A DNA stretch of 20,346 nt, from positions 1 through 20,346 of the forward strand of contig CAZFHP010000026.1 in NCBI GenBank assembly GCA_964519365.1, in the 5' to 3' direction. Numbering within the stretch: the stretch's first letter is position 1; every line of letters begins with the position of its first letter. The translations under genes were made by a program, and so were the position numbers. This document shows positions 1 to 7,011 of the stretch, one piece after another. The DNA is from CAZFHP01 sp964519365. Its GTDB lineage: Bacteria; Babelota; Babeliae; Babelales; RVW-14. The notes below the pieces were generated by a model. That model did no database searches. It was not told where the DNA came from and worked only from the letters and a program-made list of their open reading frames with translations.

Positions 1-157
1 CTGCCCCGTCGTGGGCAGTGCAAAAATTACGTTGTGACAAAAATTAAAGCGCCGCACATTCCAGGGCGGGAAAGTCTGAAATACACAAGAATACCCACAG
101 CTGCGGCGAAGACGCCTTGCAATGGGCTATATTACTACACCCGCTTTGCTGGTTTAA
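1..157. repeat. Partial copy of a long palindromic repeat element (right part)
   Basis: This stretch aligns without large gaps to 17120-17275. It opens with the hairpin CTGCCC-N6-GGGCAG (1-18), continues through an AAAGCGCCGC block, and ends with the right arm (94 to about 157, starting CCCACAGCTGCGGCGAAGAC). The left arm would lie before the window start. The copies differ mainly in the central AT-rich spacer; the arm is nearly identical. From 158 to 210 I see only AT-rich sequence and a 10-bp palindrome CTAGTACTAG (205-214) over the yraN stop. Confidence 0.8.
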
Positions 158-210
158 TTTCCTGATTCATTTAAGAACTAAATTTTTTGAAAACTCAACA
201 GAGCCTAGTA

Positions 211-573
211 CTAGCCAGCATGAAATGCATTAGGAATATATTTGATTGTGTGCTTATGTTCTTCTATAACAACGGTTGCGACATCAAATCGAAATAGTTT
301 ATTCTGTGTAAGATTATTTTTGAGCATAAATAATTTTGCCGTACGAATAATTTTTTTTTGTTTATTGGGCGTTACGACTATTGATACGGGGAAATATTTT
401 GTTTTGCGTGCTTTTACTTCAATAAATGCAACGGTTGTATCTTTTGCTGCAATCAGATCTATCTCGCCCAAGCGTGTTGTATAATTTCGTGCCAGAATTT
501 TAAAGCCCTTTTTTTCTAAAAAACCAGCAATAATTGTTTCGCCTTTATTTCCCAGTTCTTTAGTTTTTCTCAT
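211..573 (-). CDS. yraN: YraN family protein (UPF0102), putative PD-(D/E)XK nuclease
   Basis: This is a 120-residue protein, the usual length for UPF0102/YraN. The family signature is visible: an N-terminal GNKGETIIAGFLEKKG helix, RNYTTRLGEIDLIA with the conserved acidic residues at about 36-40, and FIEVKAR at about 51-57. Together these form the E...D...E-x-K pattern of a restriction-endonuclease-like fold. The cellular role of the family is poorly defined; a link to DNA processing or recombination is inferred from the fold. It starts 26 bp after the stop of the BamD-like gene on the same strand, so the two are probably co-transcribed. The sequence before the ATG is AT-rich with no strong ribosome binding site. 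Family assignment is confident, function is not. Confidence 0.9.
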   Translation of the reverse strand: MRKTKELGNKGETIIAGFLEKKGFKILARNYTTRLGEIDLIAAKDTTVAFIEVKARKTKYFPVSIVVTPNKQKKIIRTAKLFMLKNNLTQNKLFRFDVATVVIEEHKHTIKYIPNAFHAG

Positions 574-599
574 TTATATTTTTACGTTATATTTTTGCG

Positions 600-1391
600 C
601 TAAAAAATAAATTTATCTTGTGTGAACAACGATTGAGCCATACGGGCATATTGTGATTGAGGGTATTTAGCAAAAAGCTTTTCAAGGTTATCTTTGGCTA
701 TTTTTTCGTCTTTTTTCTTCTGCGCGAGTTTACACTCAAGATACAGCACCCGTGGTTCAAGATTTTTGTTTTGGGCTAAAAAATGTTCTTTGATATAGTT
801 TAATCGATGTTGAGCGGCATCATGTTTTTTTTGTTTCAAATAAAAGTTATAGACGTAAATTTCTTTATCGATAAGTTTTTTCTCACACGTTTTGCGTAGT
901 GCTTTAATATCTTTTTTATACTTCGTGTAGTGTGCATTTTCGCTATATTCTTTACAAAGTTCGATTGTTTTTTCTGTTGTTGTTTGGTCGCAGTCAGCTC
1001 TGAGTGTTTGGTAAAACTGACATAGAACAGCTCGGTATTTAGCATATTCTGCTTTAGTATCTGCTGGGTAATATTGATTAAAGTGTTCATATAACTGAAA
1101 TGCAGACTGGTAGCGTTCTGTTTTAAAATAACTGTCAGCCAAGATTAACTTAAATTTTCCAATGTCTTTATGGTCAGGGTGTTTTGCAACAATTTGTTCT
1201 AGATGCTCAGTTGCTTGTTCGAACTTGCGTGTTTTGATGTTTGTTAGCGCTTCTTGTTTGAGCTCTGCAAAGTTCATGTGATCTTTATCTTTTTGCTTTG
1301 AACAGCTTGTCAAAAGCATGATAAGTGATATACCTGCAAGTAATCCAGTATTACGAATAATGCGAATAGCACAAAAACTTTTTTTTATCAT
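600..1391 (-). CDS. bamD: BamD-like outer membrane assembly lipoprotein (TPR repeats)
   Basis: I place the start at the ATG at 1389-1391, giving 263 residues. It has an AGGGA-type ribosome binding site about 8 bases upstream and begins a clean lipoprotein signal: basic MIKK, a hydrophobic stretch, then the lipobox LLTSC near residue 30-34. An upstream in-frame ATG (1440-1442) would put a charged extension before the signal. The mature part is helical with TPR-like units, for example ALTNIKTRKFEQATEHLEQI, then LADSYFKTERYQSAFQLYEHF, and FYLKQKKHDAAQHRLNYIKE, ending at a unit with LFAKYPQSQYA. The order, spacing and length (about 245 residues in E. coli) match BamD of the BAM complex, which folds outer membrane beta-barrels in the periplasm. 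A generic TPR lipoprotein is the alternative. It is transcribed away from the surface-protein cluster and ahead of yraN. Confidence 0.75.
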   Translation of the reverse strand: MIKKSFCAIRIIRNTGLLAGISLIMLLTSCSKQKDKDHMNFAELKQEALTNIKTRKFEQATEHLEQIVAKHPDHKDIGKFKLILADSYFKTERYQSAFQLYEHFNQYYPADTKAEYAKYRAVLCQFYQTLRADCDQTTTEKTIELCKEYSENAHYTKYKKDIKALRKTCEKKLIDKEIYVYNFYLKQKKHDAAQHRLNYIKEHFLAQNKNLEPRVLYLECKLAQKKKDEKIAKDNLEKLFAKYPQSQYARMAQSLFTQDKFIF

Positions 1392-1558
1392 AATTTTGTC
1401 CCTTTTTGCGTGAAAACATTCAAAACAAATAATTTCTATCAAGTAAACCAGGAATATAATCTATTGTAAAAAGAATTATCTTTTTTTGAAGGTTTTTTTC
1501 TTTTTTCTTTTTTTTTACAACTAGACGATAGAAATATCTACTCAAGAGCTTCTTTGTC

Positions 1559-1587
1559 TTGATAATATATTATGCTATTGTTATGAT
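1559..1587 (+). promoter_or_regulatory. Candidate sigma-70-type promoter for the surface-protein cluster
   Basis: TTGATA (1559-1564) is followed after 17 bases by TATGAT (1582-1587), five of six matches to each consensus hexamer. This gives a predicted leader of about 45 nt before the ATG at 1638. It lies in the divergent spacer between the BamD-like gene and the first family member, just downstream of a T-rich tract (about 1488-1516). AT-rich sequence produces such matches by chance, so confidence is moderate. Confidence 0.4.
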
Positions 1588-1637
1588 AATACAATTGTTA
1601 GTTGTCGTTTGTGTGTATAAGTAGTATAGGAGAGGGT

Positions 1638-2834
1638 ATGAGTCTTGTGCATAATAAATGGGTTTATCTTTGTTTGTTCTTAAGCTGGGGGACACTTTAC
1701 GGTACGATTCATTTTTCGAGCTATGATTCAAATATTGCCGTTAAAGAAACGAACTCAAAGCTTATTGTTGGCAACGCAGACAAAATTATTGGCTGGTCTG
1801 AATTTTCGATAGCCAAAGAATTTGGCAAAGAAGGGGCGTCTGGTTGGGTAGAGCAGTACACTGATGGGGTTACGATTAGTCAGGAGGGGAGCGAAGATCC
1901 AACAACGAATCTTATTATCTCGAATAGCAACGCTATAAACTATGGGATCAAGAATAATAGTAATGCTATTATAGCTTTGCTGTCAGGTGATTTTACCGAA
2001 GAAGAAAAACAGGAGTTATTAGAAGATATTCGTACGACGAGCAATGCGTTCTTGTATTGCTGTAAAAATACAAGCAACACACTTATTTATGGCATCAAGA
2101 ATAATAGTAGCGCGATTCTGGATTTACGTGCAGGAACTTTTACAGAAGAAGAAAAACTGGAACTATTAGAAGATGTTCGAACGACAAGCAATGCGTTCTT
2201 GTATTGCTGTAAAAATACAAGTAATGCTTTGGTGTATGGGATTGAAAATAATCGTAACGCTATTGCATGTTTCCCGTTAACGATATGTGGATGCTGCGAT
2301 GGGTGTGAGCCGGTGGCAAGGGGCGAAGGTTATTGTGAAGATACCCTGCGAGACGCTCCCCTTCACAAGGCTTCGGGTCGCCCTCAGGGCGAACGGGGAA
2401 GGGGATCTGGGCTTGATATCGAGCGGGCTCAAACTTCTATGTTAAGTCCCGATAATAATTATTTGGCGATGGTTACACATAGATCTTGTAAGCGATCTTG
2501 TGAAAAAGCTTGTGAACAAGTGTGTGATCAAGCTTGTGAGTTATCGTGTGACCAGGCGTGTAGACAAGAGTGTGAGCAAGCGTGTTTAGGTAATTGCGAA
2601 GAGCTGTGTCTATATACGCTTGATGACCAAACAGGTGCGTTAGAACTTGTTTCTCGTAAAGAGATTTGCGATGGTCATGTGTATTATGTCTTATGGAGTG
2701 CTGACGGGCTTTATCTCGGGGTTGGCCTAGAGCGAGAAAATTCAGGGAAAGAAGTTCTTGTGTATGCATTTGATCATGAAAAACAAACGTTACAGGTGCT
2801 TCCTGAAATAGATTCGTTTCTTAATGCGTTTTAG
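1638..2834 (+). CDS. Secreted SNA-repeat protein with cysteine ladder and partial propeller (family member 1)
   Basis: The start is the ATG at 1638, behind AGGAGAGGG (1628-1636); the protein has 398 residues. Signal peptide about 1-22 (ends GTLYG). Module A follows (SSYDSNIAVKE, GWSEFSIAKEFG, SQEGSE), then module B: SNA units spaced 11 residues apart with two YCCKN-type cysteine pairs. After FPLTICGCC comes a low-complexity insert (about 220-272) encoded by a palindromic repeat. Next is one propeller-like strand set (SPDNNYLAM) interrupted by eleven cysteines at every fourth residue (284-324), then a second (WSADGLYLGVGLE, EVLVYAFDHE). Modules C and E are missing. The closest relative in the window is the 15993-16973 gene, which has the same order without the cysteine ladder. 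I recognise no named family. A secreted or surface role is inferred from the signal peptide and repeats. Confidence 0.85.
   Translation: MSLVHNKWVYLCLFLSWGTLYGTIHFSSYDSNIAVKETNSKLIVGNADKIIGWSEFSIAKEFGKEGASGWVEQYTDGVTISQEGSEDPTTNLIISNSNAINYGIKNNSNAIIALLSGDFTEEEKQELLEDIRTTSNAFLYCCKNTSNTLIYGIKNNSSAILDLRAGTFTEEEKLELLEDVRTTSNAFLYCCKNTSNALVYGIENNRNAIACFPLTICGCCDGCEPVARGEGYCEDTLRDAPLHKASGRPQGERGRGSGLDIERAQTSMLSPDNNYLAMVTHRSCKRSCEKACEQVCDQACELSCDQACRQECEQACLGNCEELCLYTLDDQTGALELVSRKEICDGHVYYVLWSADGLYLGVGLERENSGKEVLVYAFDHEKQTLQVLPEIDSFLNAF
2358..2404. repeat. Palindromic repeat inside a coding sequence
   Basis: The outer stem CCCCTTC (2358-2364) pairs with GAAGGGG (2398-2404), and the inner hairpin TCGCCCT-C-AGGGCGA (2378-2392) is perfect. 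The GC content is well above the flanking gene. It is translated in frame (residues near KASGRPQGERGRG) and lies between module B and the partial propeller. The paralogue at 15993-16973 carries a different palindrome at the corresponding site. Confidence 0.65.
2487..2609 (+). repeat. 12-bp coding minisatellite encoding a C-x3-C ladder
   Basis: Cys codons (TGT, one TGC) occur exactly every 12 bases at 2487, 2499, 2511, 2523, 2535, 2547, 2559, 2571, 2583, 2595 and 2607. The repeat unit is roughly TGTGANCAAGCN, translating to variations on C-[ED]-Q-[AV]. The paralogue has no such array (RDVDSREEVCLYAHD there), so the array expanded inside this gene. Confidence 0.85.
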
Positions 2835-2859
2835 TTTGCGATAAATAAGGGAGAGTATT

Positions 2860-4560
2860 GTGCGTACGGTTAAGAAAAACACGATCGTGTACGTTGCGTG
2901 TGTTATAAGAGCTTTGTTTCTTGTATTATTTGCCCCGGCTTATGTGAGTGCAACGATTAACTTTGCAAACTATACGTCGACGATGGCAATCAAAGCAACA
3001 GATTCGAAACTTATTTTGGGCAAAGCAGACAAAGCGATTGGTTGGTCAGAGTTTTCTATTAACAAAAAGCATGGGAAAAATACGTCAAGAAATTGGGTTG
3101 AACAGTATTTTGATACCGTTGAAATAAGTCAGGAAGGGAGCCAAGCTCCTGCTACGTATCTTGTCATATCAGATAGTAACGCAATAAACTATGGGATCAA
3201 AAATAACAGTAACGCTATTATTGAATACGCGAAAGCAGAATTTACAGAATCTGAAAAACAAGAAACATTACGATATGCTCGAACGACAAGTAATGCGTTT
3301 TTGTATTGCTGTAAAAATACGAGCAATTCTCTTGCGTATGGGATTAAGAATAATAGCAACGCGATTATAGACATAAAAGATCGCGTGTTTTCGTTGTCAG
3401 AAAAGCAAGAGCTTATAAACTATGTTCGTACGACGAGTAATGCGTTTTTGTATTGCTGTAAGAATAACAGTAATGCACTTTTGTTTGGGATAAGAAACAA
3501 TAGTAACGCAATTGTTAATTTTCCAGGCAGTGCTCTATGGTCGATTCAAGAAAAAGAAGATTTATACGAGACTATTCGTGTCAACAGCAATGCGTTTATC
3601 TATTGCTGTAAAAACACGAGTAACGCCTTTGTTAGTGCGTTTAAGATTTATGAAACACATCAGGTATATAATTACGATGCGCTTGAAGAAAATTACGTTT
3701 TTTACAAAGCTGGGTTTACGGTTCAAGATGGCAAAACGCTTACGATTAATACCCCGACACCTGTTATTGGGAATATTAATTTAAGCACGTCTGGAGTTTT
3801 AGAATTACAAGGTGATTTATACATGGCTGCTGATGCTTATTTAACCAGCGGCGGGATACTTGATGGTAACGGCTACTCGCTTGTGTTATCTTGTAGTTTT
3901 GCGATTCCTGAAAATCAAGTCGTGCATATTACCGGGGACACGGTTATTAATGGGCACGGGACAACGTTATATCTTGAACCGCATGCGCAAATTACTGTTG
4001 ACAATAATGTAACGCTGACGATAAAAAATACACGAATTAAGAGCTCTCGAAATTCAAGTAGTGACCCTATTTTAAGTATCGCAGGAAGTTCTGGTAAAAT
4101 TGCGTTGCAAAATTGTGAACTAGCCCTTGCTGACGATTACTATCTTGACCAAGGGCATTTGTTTATTCATGACGACGTTATTATTACAGGAACGTCGGCG
4201 TTTGTTTATACGTCTAATCAAGTAAGTTATATCGATACTGCTGCAACATGGTGTTTTGATAAGCGTACAAAGTTTTTATACGAGCCAAGCGTAAGCGATA
4301 ACGCTCTTATTCGCATGTACGATGCTACGTCGTGTTTGTACTTAGATGGAGCAACGTTACAAGCTGGCGATATGGGTATTCGATTAAGCACCGGGGCGCT
4401 TTATCTCGATAATAACGTAACGTTAAGTAGTCCAGTAAGTCCGATAATTTTTGGTGATTCAAGTGAGCTTGATAGTGATTTAGATGTATATGTCTTGGCA
4501 GATGCCCGAGTCGAAGTAACAGGATACGTATTGGATGATTCATCCTTCGATATGCCCTAA
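2860..4560 (+). CDS. Secreted SNA-repeat plus beta-helix-like protein (family member 2)
   Basis: The start is the GTG at 2860 with AAGGGAGAG just upstream; 566 residues. Signal peptide about 1-31 (ends PAYVSA). Module A spans about 32-105 (NFANYTS, GWSEFSIN, SQEGSQ). Module B spans about 106-262, with SNA units at 11-residue spacing and three YCCKN pairs (near 150, 200 and 250), separated by short charged helices such as SEKQETLRYARTT. Module C runs from about 265 to 525 (GHGTTLYLEPHAQITVDNNV, LFIHDDVIITG, LYLDGATLQAG) and is probably a right-handed beta-helix or similar strand-rich stalk. It joins module E (IIFGDSSELDSDLDVYVL) directly, with no propeller. It begins 25 bp after member 1, so the two are probably one transcript. 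The last six codons (SSFDMP) and the stop lie in a palindromic repeat. A surface or secreted role is inferred. Confidence 0.85.
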   Translation: MRTVKKNTIVYVACVIRALFLVLFAPAYVSATINFANYTSTMAIKATDSKLILGKADKAIGWSEFSINKKHGKNTSRNWVEQYFDTVEISQEGSQAPATYLVISDSNAINYGIKNNSNAIIEYAKAEFTESEKQETLRYARTTSNAFLYCCKNTSNSLAYGIKNNSNAIIDIKDRVFSLSEKQELINYVRTTSNAFLYCCKNNSNALLFGIRNNSNAIVNFPGSALWSIQEKEDLYETIRVNSNAFIYCCKNTSNAFVSAFKIYETHQVYNYDALEENYVFYKAGFTVQDGKTLTINTPTPVIGNINLSTSGVLELQGDLYMAADAYLTSGGILDGNGYSLVLSCSFAIPENQVVHITGDTVINGHGTTLYLEPHAQITVDNNVTLTIKNTRIKSSRNSSSDPILSIAGSSGKIALQNCELALADDYYLDQGHLFIHDDVIITGTSAFVYTSNQVSYIDTAATWCFDKRTKFLYEPSVSDNALIRMYDATSCLYLDGATLQAGDMGIRLSTGALYLDNNVTLSSPVSPIIFGDSSELDSDLDVYVLADARVEVTGYVLDDSSFDMP

Positions 4561-4615
4561 CGGGCTACTCAGGATGATCGGGGGACCTTCTCGGTATACC
4601 TAAGAAGGTTACTCG
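4540..4615. repeat. Double palindromic repeat overlapping a stop codon
   Basis: Hairpin 1: TCATCCT (4540-4546) pairs with AGGATGA (4571-4577), with inner stem GCCC/GGGC (4554-4557, 4562-4565). The TAA stop of the preceding gene is in its loop (4558-4560). Hairpin 2: ACCTTCT (4585-4591) pairs with AGAAGGT (4603-4609). The stretch 4565-4615 aligns without gaps to 16590-16640 at 39 of 51 positions by my count. The rest of the spacer to 4719 shows no feature except the next gene's ribosome binding site. Confidence 0.75.
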
Positions 4616-4719
4616 AAGTGCTTTAGGGCTGTTTGTTGACTTGTTCCTAGAAGTTCTGTTAGCCGTATAAAAGGTTCTTCTGGAGTATGTGATGTTATAT
4701 AGGAATTGGGAGTGTTTGT

Positions 4720-6915
4720 ATGAAGCTTAAGCAATTATGTGTTTTTGTTCTTGTTTGCGTATCACCGCAAGTATTACATGCGACGTCGATTGACGCAACG
4801 AGTGTTCTTACCAATGCATGGCAATCAAGTAGCTATTATTTTAATGGTTCAGAGGGCGATCAAGCTATTGGGATTGTAAAATTTTTAGATGGCTTTGAAG
4901 TGCGTATAACAGGGTCTGTAACCCTTGATATCAGTAAAAGTATTGATGGTACTATTGACTGTAACGAGACGGGGCGCATAATTTTAAATGGGCATCTTGC
5001 ATTTGCGCCAAACATTGCGATTGCAAATAATCTAACAGTCGATGGCCGTGGGCACACGATTATACTTGAAGGCGACTTAACTATTCCAGAAGGCAAGACG
5101 TTACACGTTACGTCAACAACTGATATTGATGGTTGTGGCAACACGTTATATCTTGAGCCCCACGCGAATATCTCGCTTGACAATAACGCGACGCTTACGT
5201 TACGTAACATGCGCGTAAAAAATATGCGTAATAATTCTGCGAACCCCATGATACGACCATCAGGTCATCGTGCTCAAGTAGCTCTACAGAATATAGAACT
5301 CGCTCTTGCTGACGATTTTATGTTTCGCGACGGGCAGTTATTTATTCACGACGATGTAATCGTAACAGGTTCTTCTATTTTCTCATATCGTTCGACACAG
5401 ACAAGTTATATTTGTGATGCCAGTACGTTTGCTTTTGATAAAAATACGACGTTTGAATATTACCCTGGAACAATTGACAATAGTCTTATACAAATGCAAA
5501 GCGAGACAGCAACGCTTTATCTTGACGGTGCGACGTTGCAAGCAACGCATACGGGCATGCGTTTGAGCAAGGGACGTTTGTGCTTTGATAATAATGTGCT
5601 ACTCAGTAGTACTGTTGGAACGAAATTGACATCGTTAACAGGTGTTGCGAGCAAAAATATGGGAACCCAAGTAGATGATGATATTTTTATGGTCGCTTGG
5701 AGCCCTGATGGGAAGTACTTAGCTGTTGGGGTTGGTGTTGATCCAAGCCTGCCGAACCCTTCTGATGGTGGTGTTTTATTAAATTACGAATTACGAATTT
5801 ATGGTTTTGATGGTCAAACACTAACTGGTATTACGAGTAAAGATATGAGTGGAGATGTTGTTCGTTCTATTGATTGGAGCCCTGATGGAAAGTATCTTGC
5901 AGTTGGAACGAATAATGATCCTAATATAGTGCATGAAAACATCGCAGCAAACGATGAGCTGCGAATCTATAGTTTTGATGGATCAACATTAACTGGTGTT
6001 GCGAGTGTTAATCATGGTTCAGAGCATGTTTACGATGTGTATTGGAGCCCTGATGGGAAGCACATAGCCATATGTTTGACATATGATCCATCATTGCATG
6101 AGCTTCTTGTATATTCTTTTGATGGAGCTTCGTTAACATTTGTTGATAGTGTAGACACAAGTGGGGGAACTCCTGATACTACAGATTATGTTTTTGTTGT
6201 CGCATGGCATCCGAGTGGTAACTATATAGCTGTTGGGACAAATAATGCGCCATCTGGTAGTGATTTGCCAGAAATTATAGCAAATCATGAGTTGCGCATT
6301 TATAGTTTTGATGTTGTTGCAGGTACGCTTGCTGGTGTGACAAGCGAAGATATTGGGAATATTGATGTTCGAGATCTTTCATGGAGTCCTGATGGGACGC
6401 ACTTGGCTGTTGTAATGAATGTGTATTCGGTAGGAGAAGAAGGCCGAGTTTATAGCTTTTTAGGAGAAAGTTTAGCATTGGTTCGAAGTGTTGAGCTAGG
6501 GGCTGTTAATGGCTTGACCGTTGATTGGAGCCCTGACGGAAAATATATTGCTTTTGGTCGGTTAGCCAATAGTGGACAAGATGAGTTAGTGGTTTATCGT
6601 TATGATGATTTTAGTAGTCCTGTTGAGGGAAGATATACGGGGTTAGGAACTCGATCGGTTGCCTGGAGTTCAGATGGAAATTATTTAGCAGTTGGTATTG
6701 ATGCTGGTTCTTCAACTAATGGTGGCGACAGTGCTATTACAGCTGGGGACGAGCTTCGTATTTATCGAGCAAATTATGGCGCAGAGACAGATGCGCAAAC
6801 GTTTGGTAAAGGAATTTTGTTGGGCGACTCATCACCAACAGGGGATGCGCTTGACGTACAAGTGCTGGCAGGAGCACAGGTCGCAGTAGATGGTTACGTG
6901 ACTGTTGACAAGTAA
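4720..6915 (+). CDS. Secreted beta-helix plus seven-blade WD40-type propeller protein (family member 3)
   Basis: ATG at 4720 behind GGGAG (4708-4712); 731 residues. Signal peptide about 1-21 (ends VLHA). There is no A or B module: the protein starts directly in the strand-rich module C (about 22-300; VKFLDGFEV, ILEGDLTIPEGKTL, LYLEPHANISLDNNATLTLR, FIHDDVIVTGSS, LYLDGATLQATHTGMRL). The propeller spans about 315-690, with seven blade signatures: WSPDGKYLAVG, WSPDGKYLAVG, WSPDGKHIAIC, WHPSGNYIAVG, WSPDGTHLAVV, WSPDGKYIAFG and WSSDGNYLAVG. Most are paired with a strand like ELRIYSFDG. Module E (FGKGILLGDSS to the end) closes the chain. The blades resemble WD40/TolB-type repeats. Such propellers usually bind partners; no catalytic residues are evident. 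Export past the inner membrane is supported by the signal; final location is inferred. Confidence 0.87.
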   Translation: MKLKQLCVFVLVCVSPQVLHATSIDATSVLTNAWQSSSYYFNGSEGDQAIGIVKFLDGFEVRITGSVTLDISKSIDGTIDCNETGRIILNGHLAFAPNIAIANNLTVDGRGHTIILEGDLTIPEGKTLHVTSTTDIDGCGNTLYLEPHANISLDNNATLTLRNMRVKNMRNNSANPMIRPSGHRAQVALQNIELALADDFMFRDGQLFIHDDVIVTGSSIFSYRSTQTSYICDASTFAFDKNTTFEYYPGTIDNSLIQMQSETATLYLDGATLQATHTGMRLSKGRLCFDNNVLLSSTVGTKLTSLTGVASKNMGTQVDDDIFMVAWSPDGKYLAVGVGVDPSLPNPSDGGVLLNYELRIYGFDGQTLTGITSKDMSGDVVRSIDWSPDGKYLAVGTNNDPNIVHENIAANDELRIYSFDGSTLTGVASVNHGSEHVYDVYWSPDGKHIAICLTYDPSLHELLVYSFDGASLTFVDSVDTSGGTPDTTDYVFVVAWHPSGNYIAVGTNNAPSGSDLPEIIANHELRIYSFDVVAGTLAGVTSEDIGNIDVRDLSWSPDGTHLAVVMNVYSVGEEGRVYSFLGESLALVRSVELGAVNGLTVDWSPDGKYIAFGRLANSGQDELVVYRYDDFSSPVEGRYTGLGTRSVAWSSDGNYLAVGIDAGSSTNGGDSAITAGDELRIYRANYGAETDAQTFGKGILLGDSSPTGDALDVQVLAGAQVAVDGYVTVDK

Positions 6916-7011
6916 GTTTTATGTTTGTTATGTCTTACAGGAGTTACGTAAGATTTATGGATAAAAAAAGTAGTGTGAAAAAAGCGAGATAAAAAAAGAA
7001 AGAGAGTCTGT

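Noticed and set aside
205..214. CTAGTACTAG palindrome at the yraN stop as a regulatory site
   Set aside because: Ten bases are too few to support a role and no second copy was seen.
242..484. Open frame opposite yraN
   Set aside because: The minus-strand protein has clear UPF0102 motifs; the plus frame has none.
2487..2609. The 12-bp periodic array as a CRISPR-like repeat
   Set aside because: The units are too short, have no spacers, and keep one reading frame with conserved Cys codons inside a gene.
6932..6952. CTTAC/GTAAG hairpin after member 3
   Set aside because: A five-bp stem with no T-run is within chance expectation.
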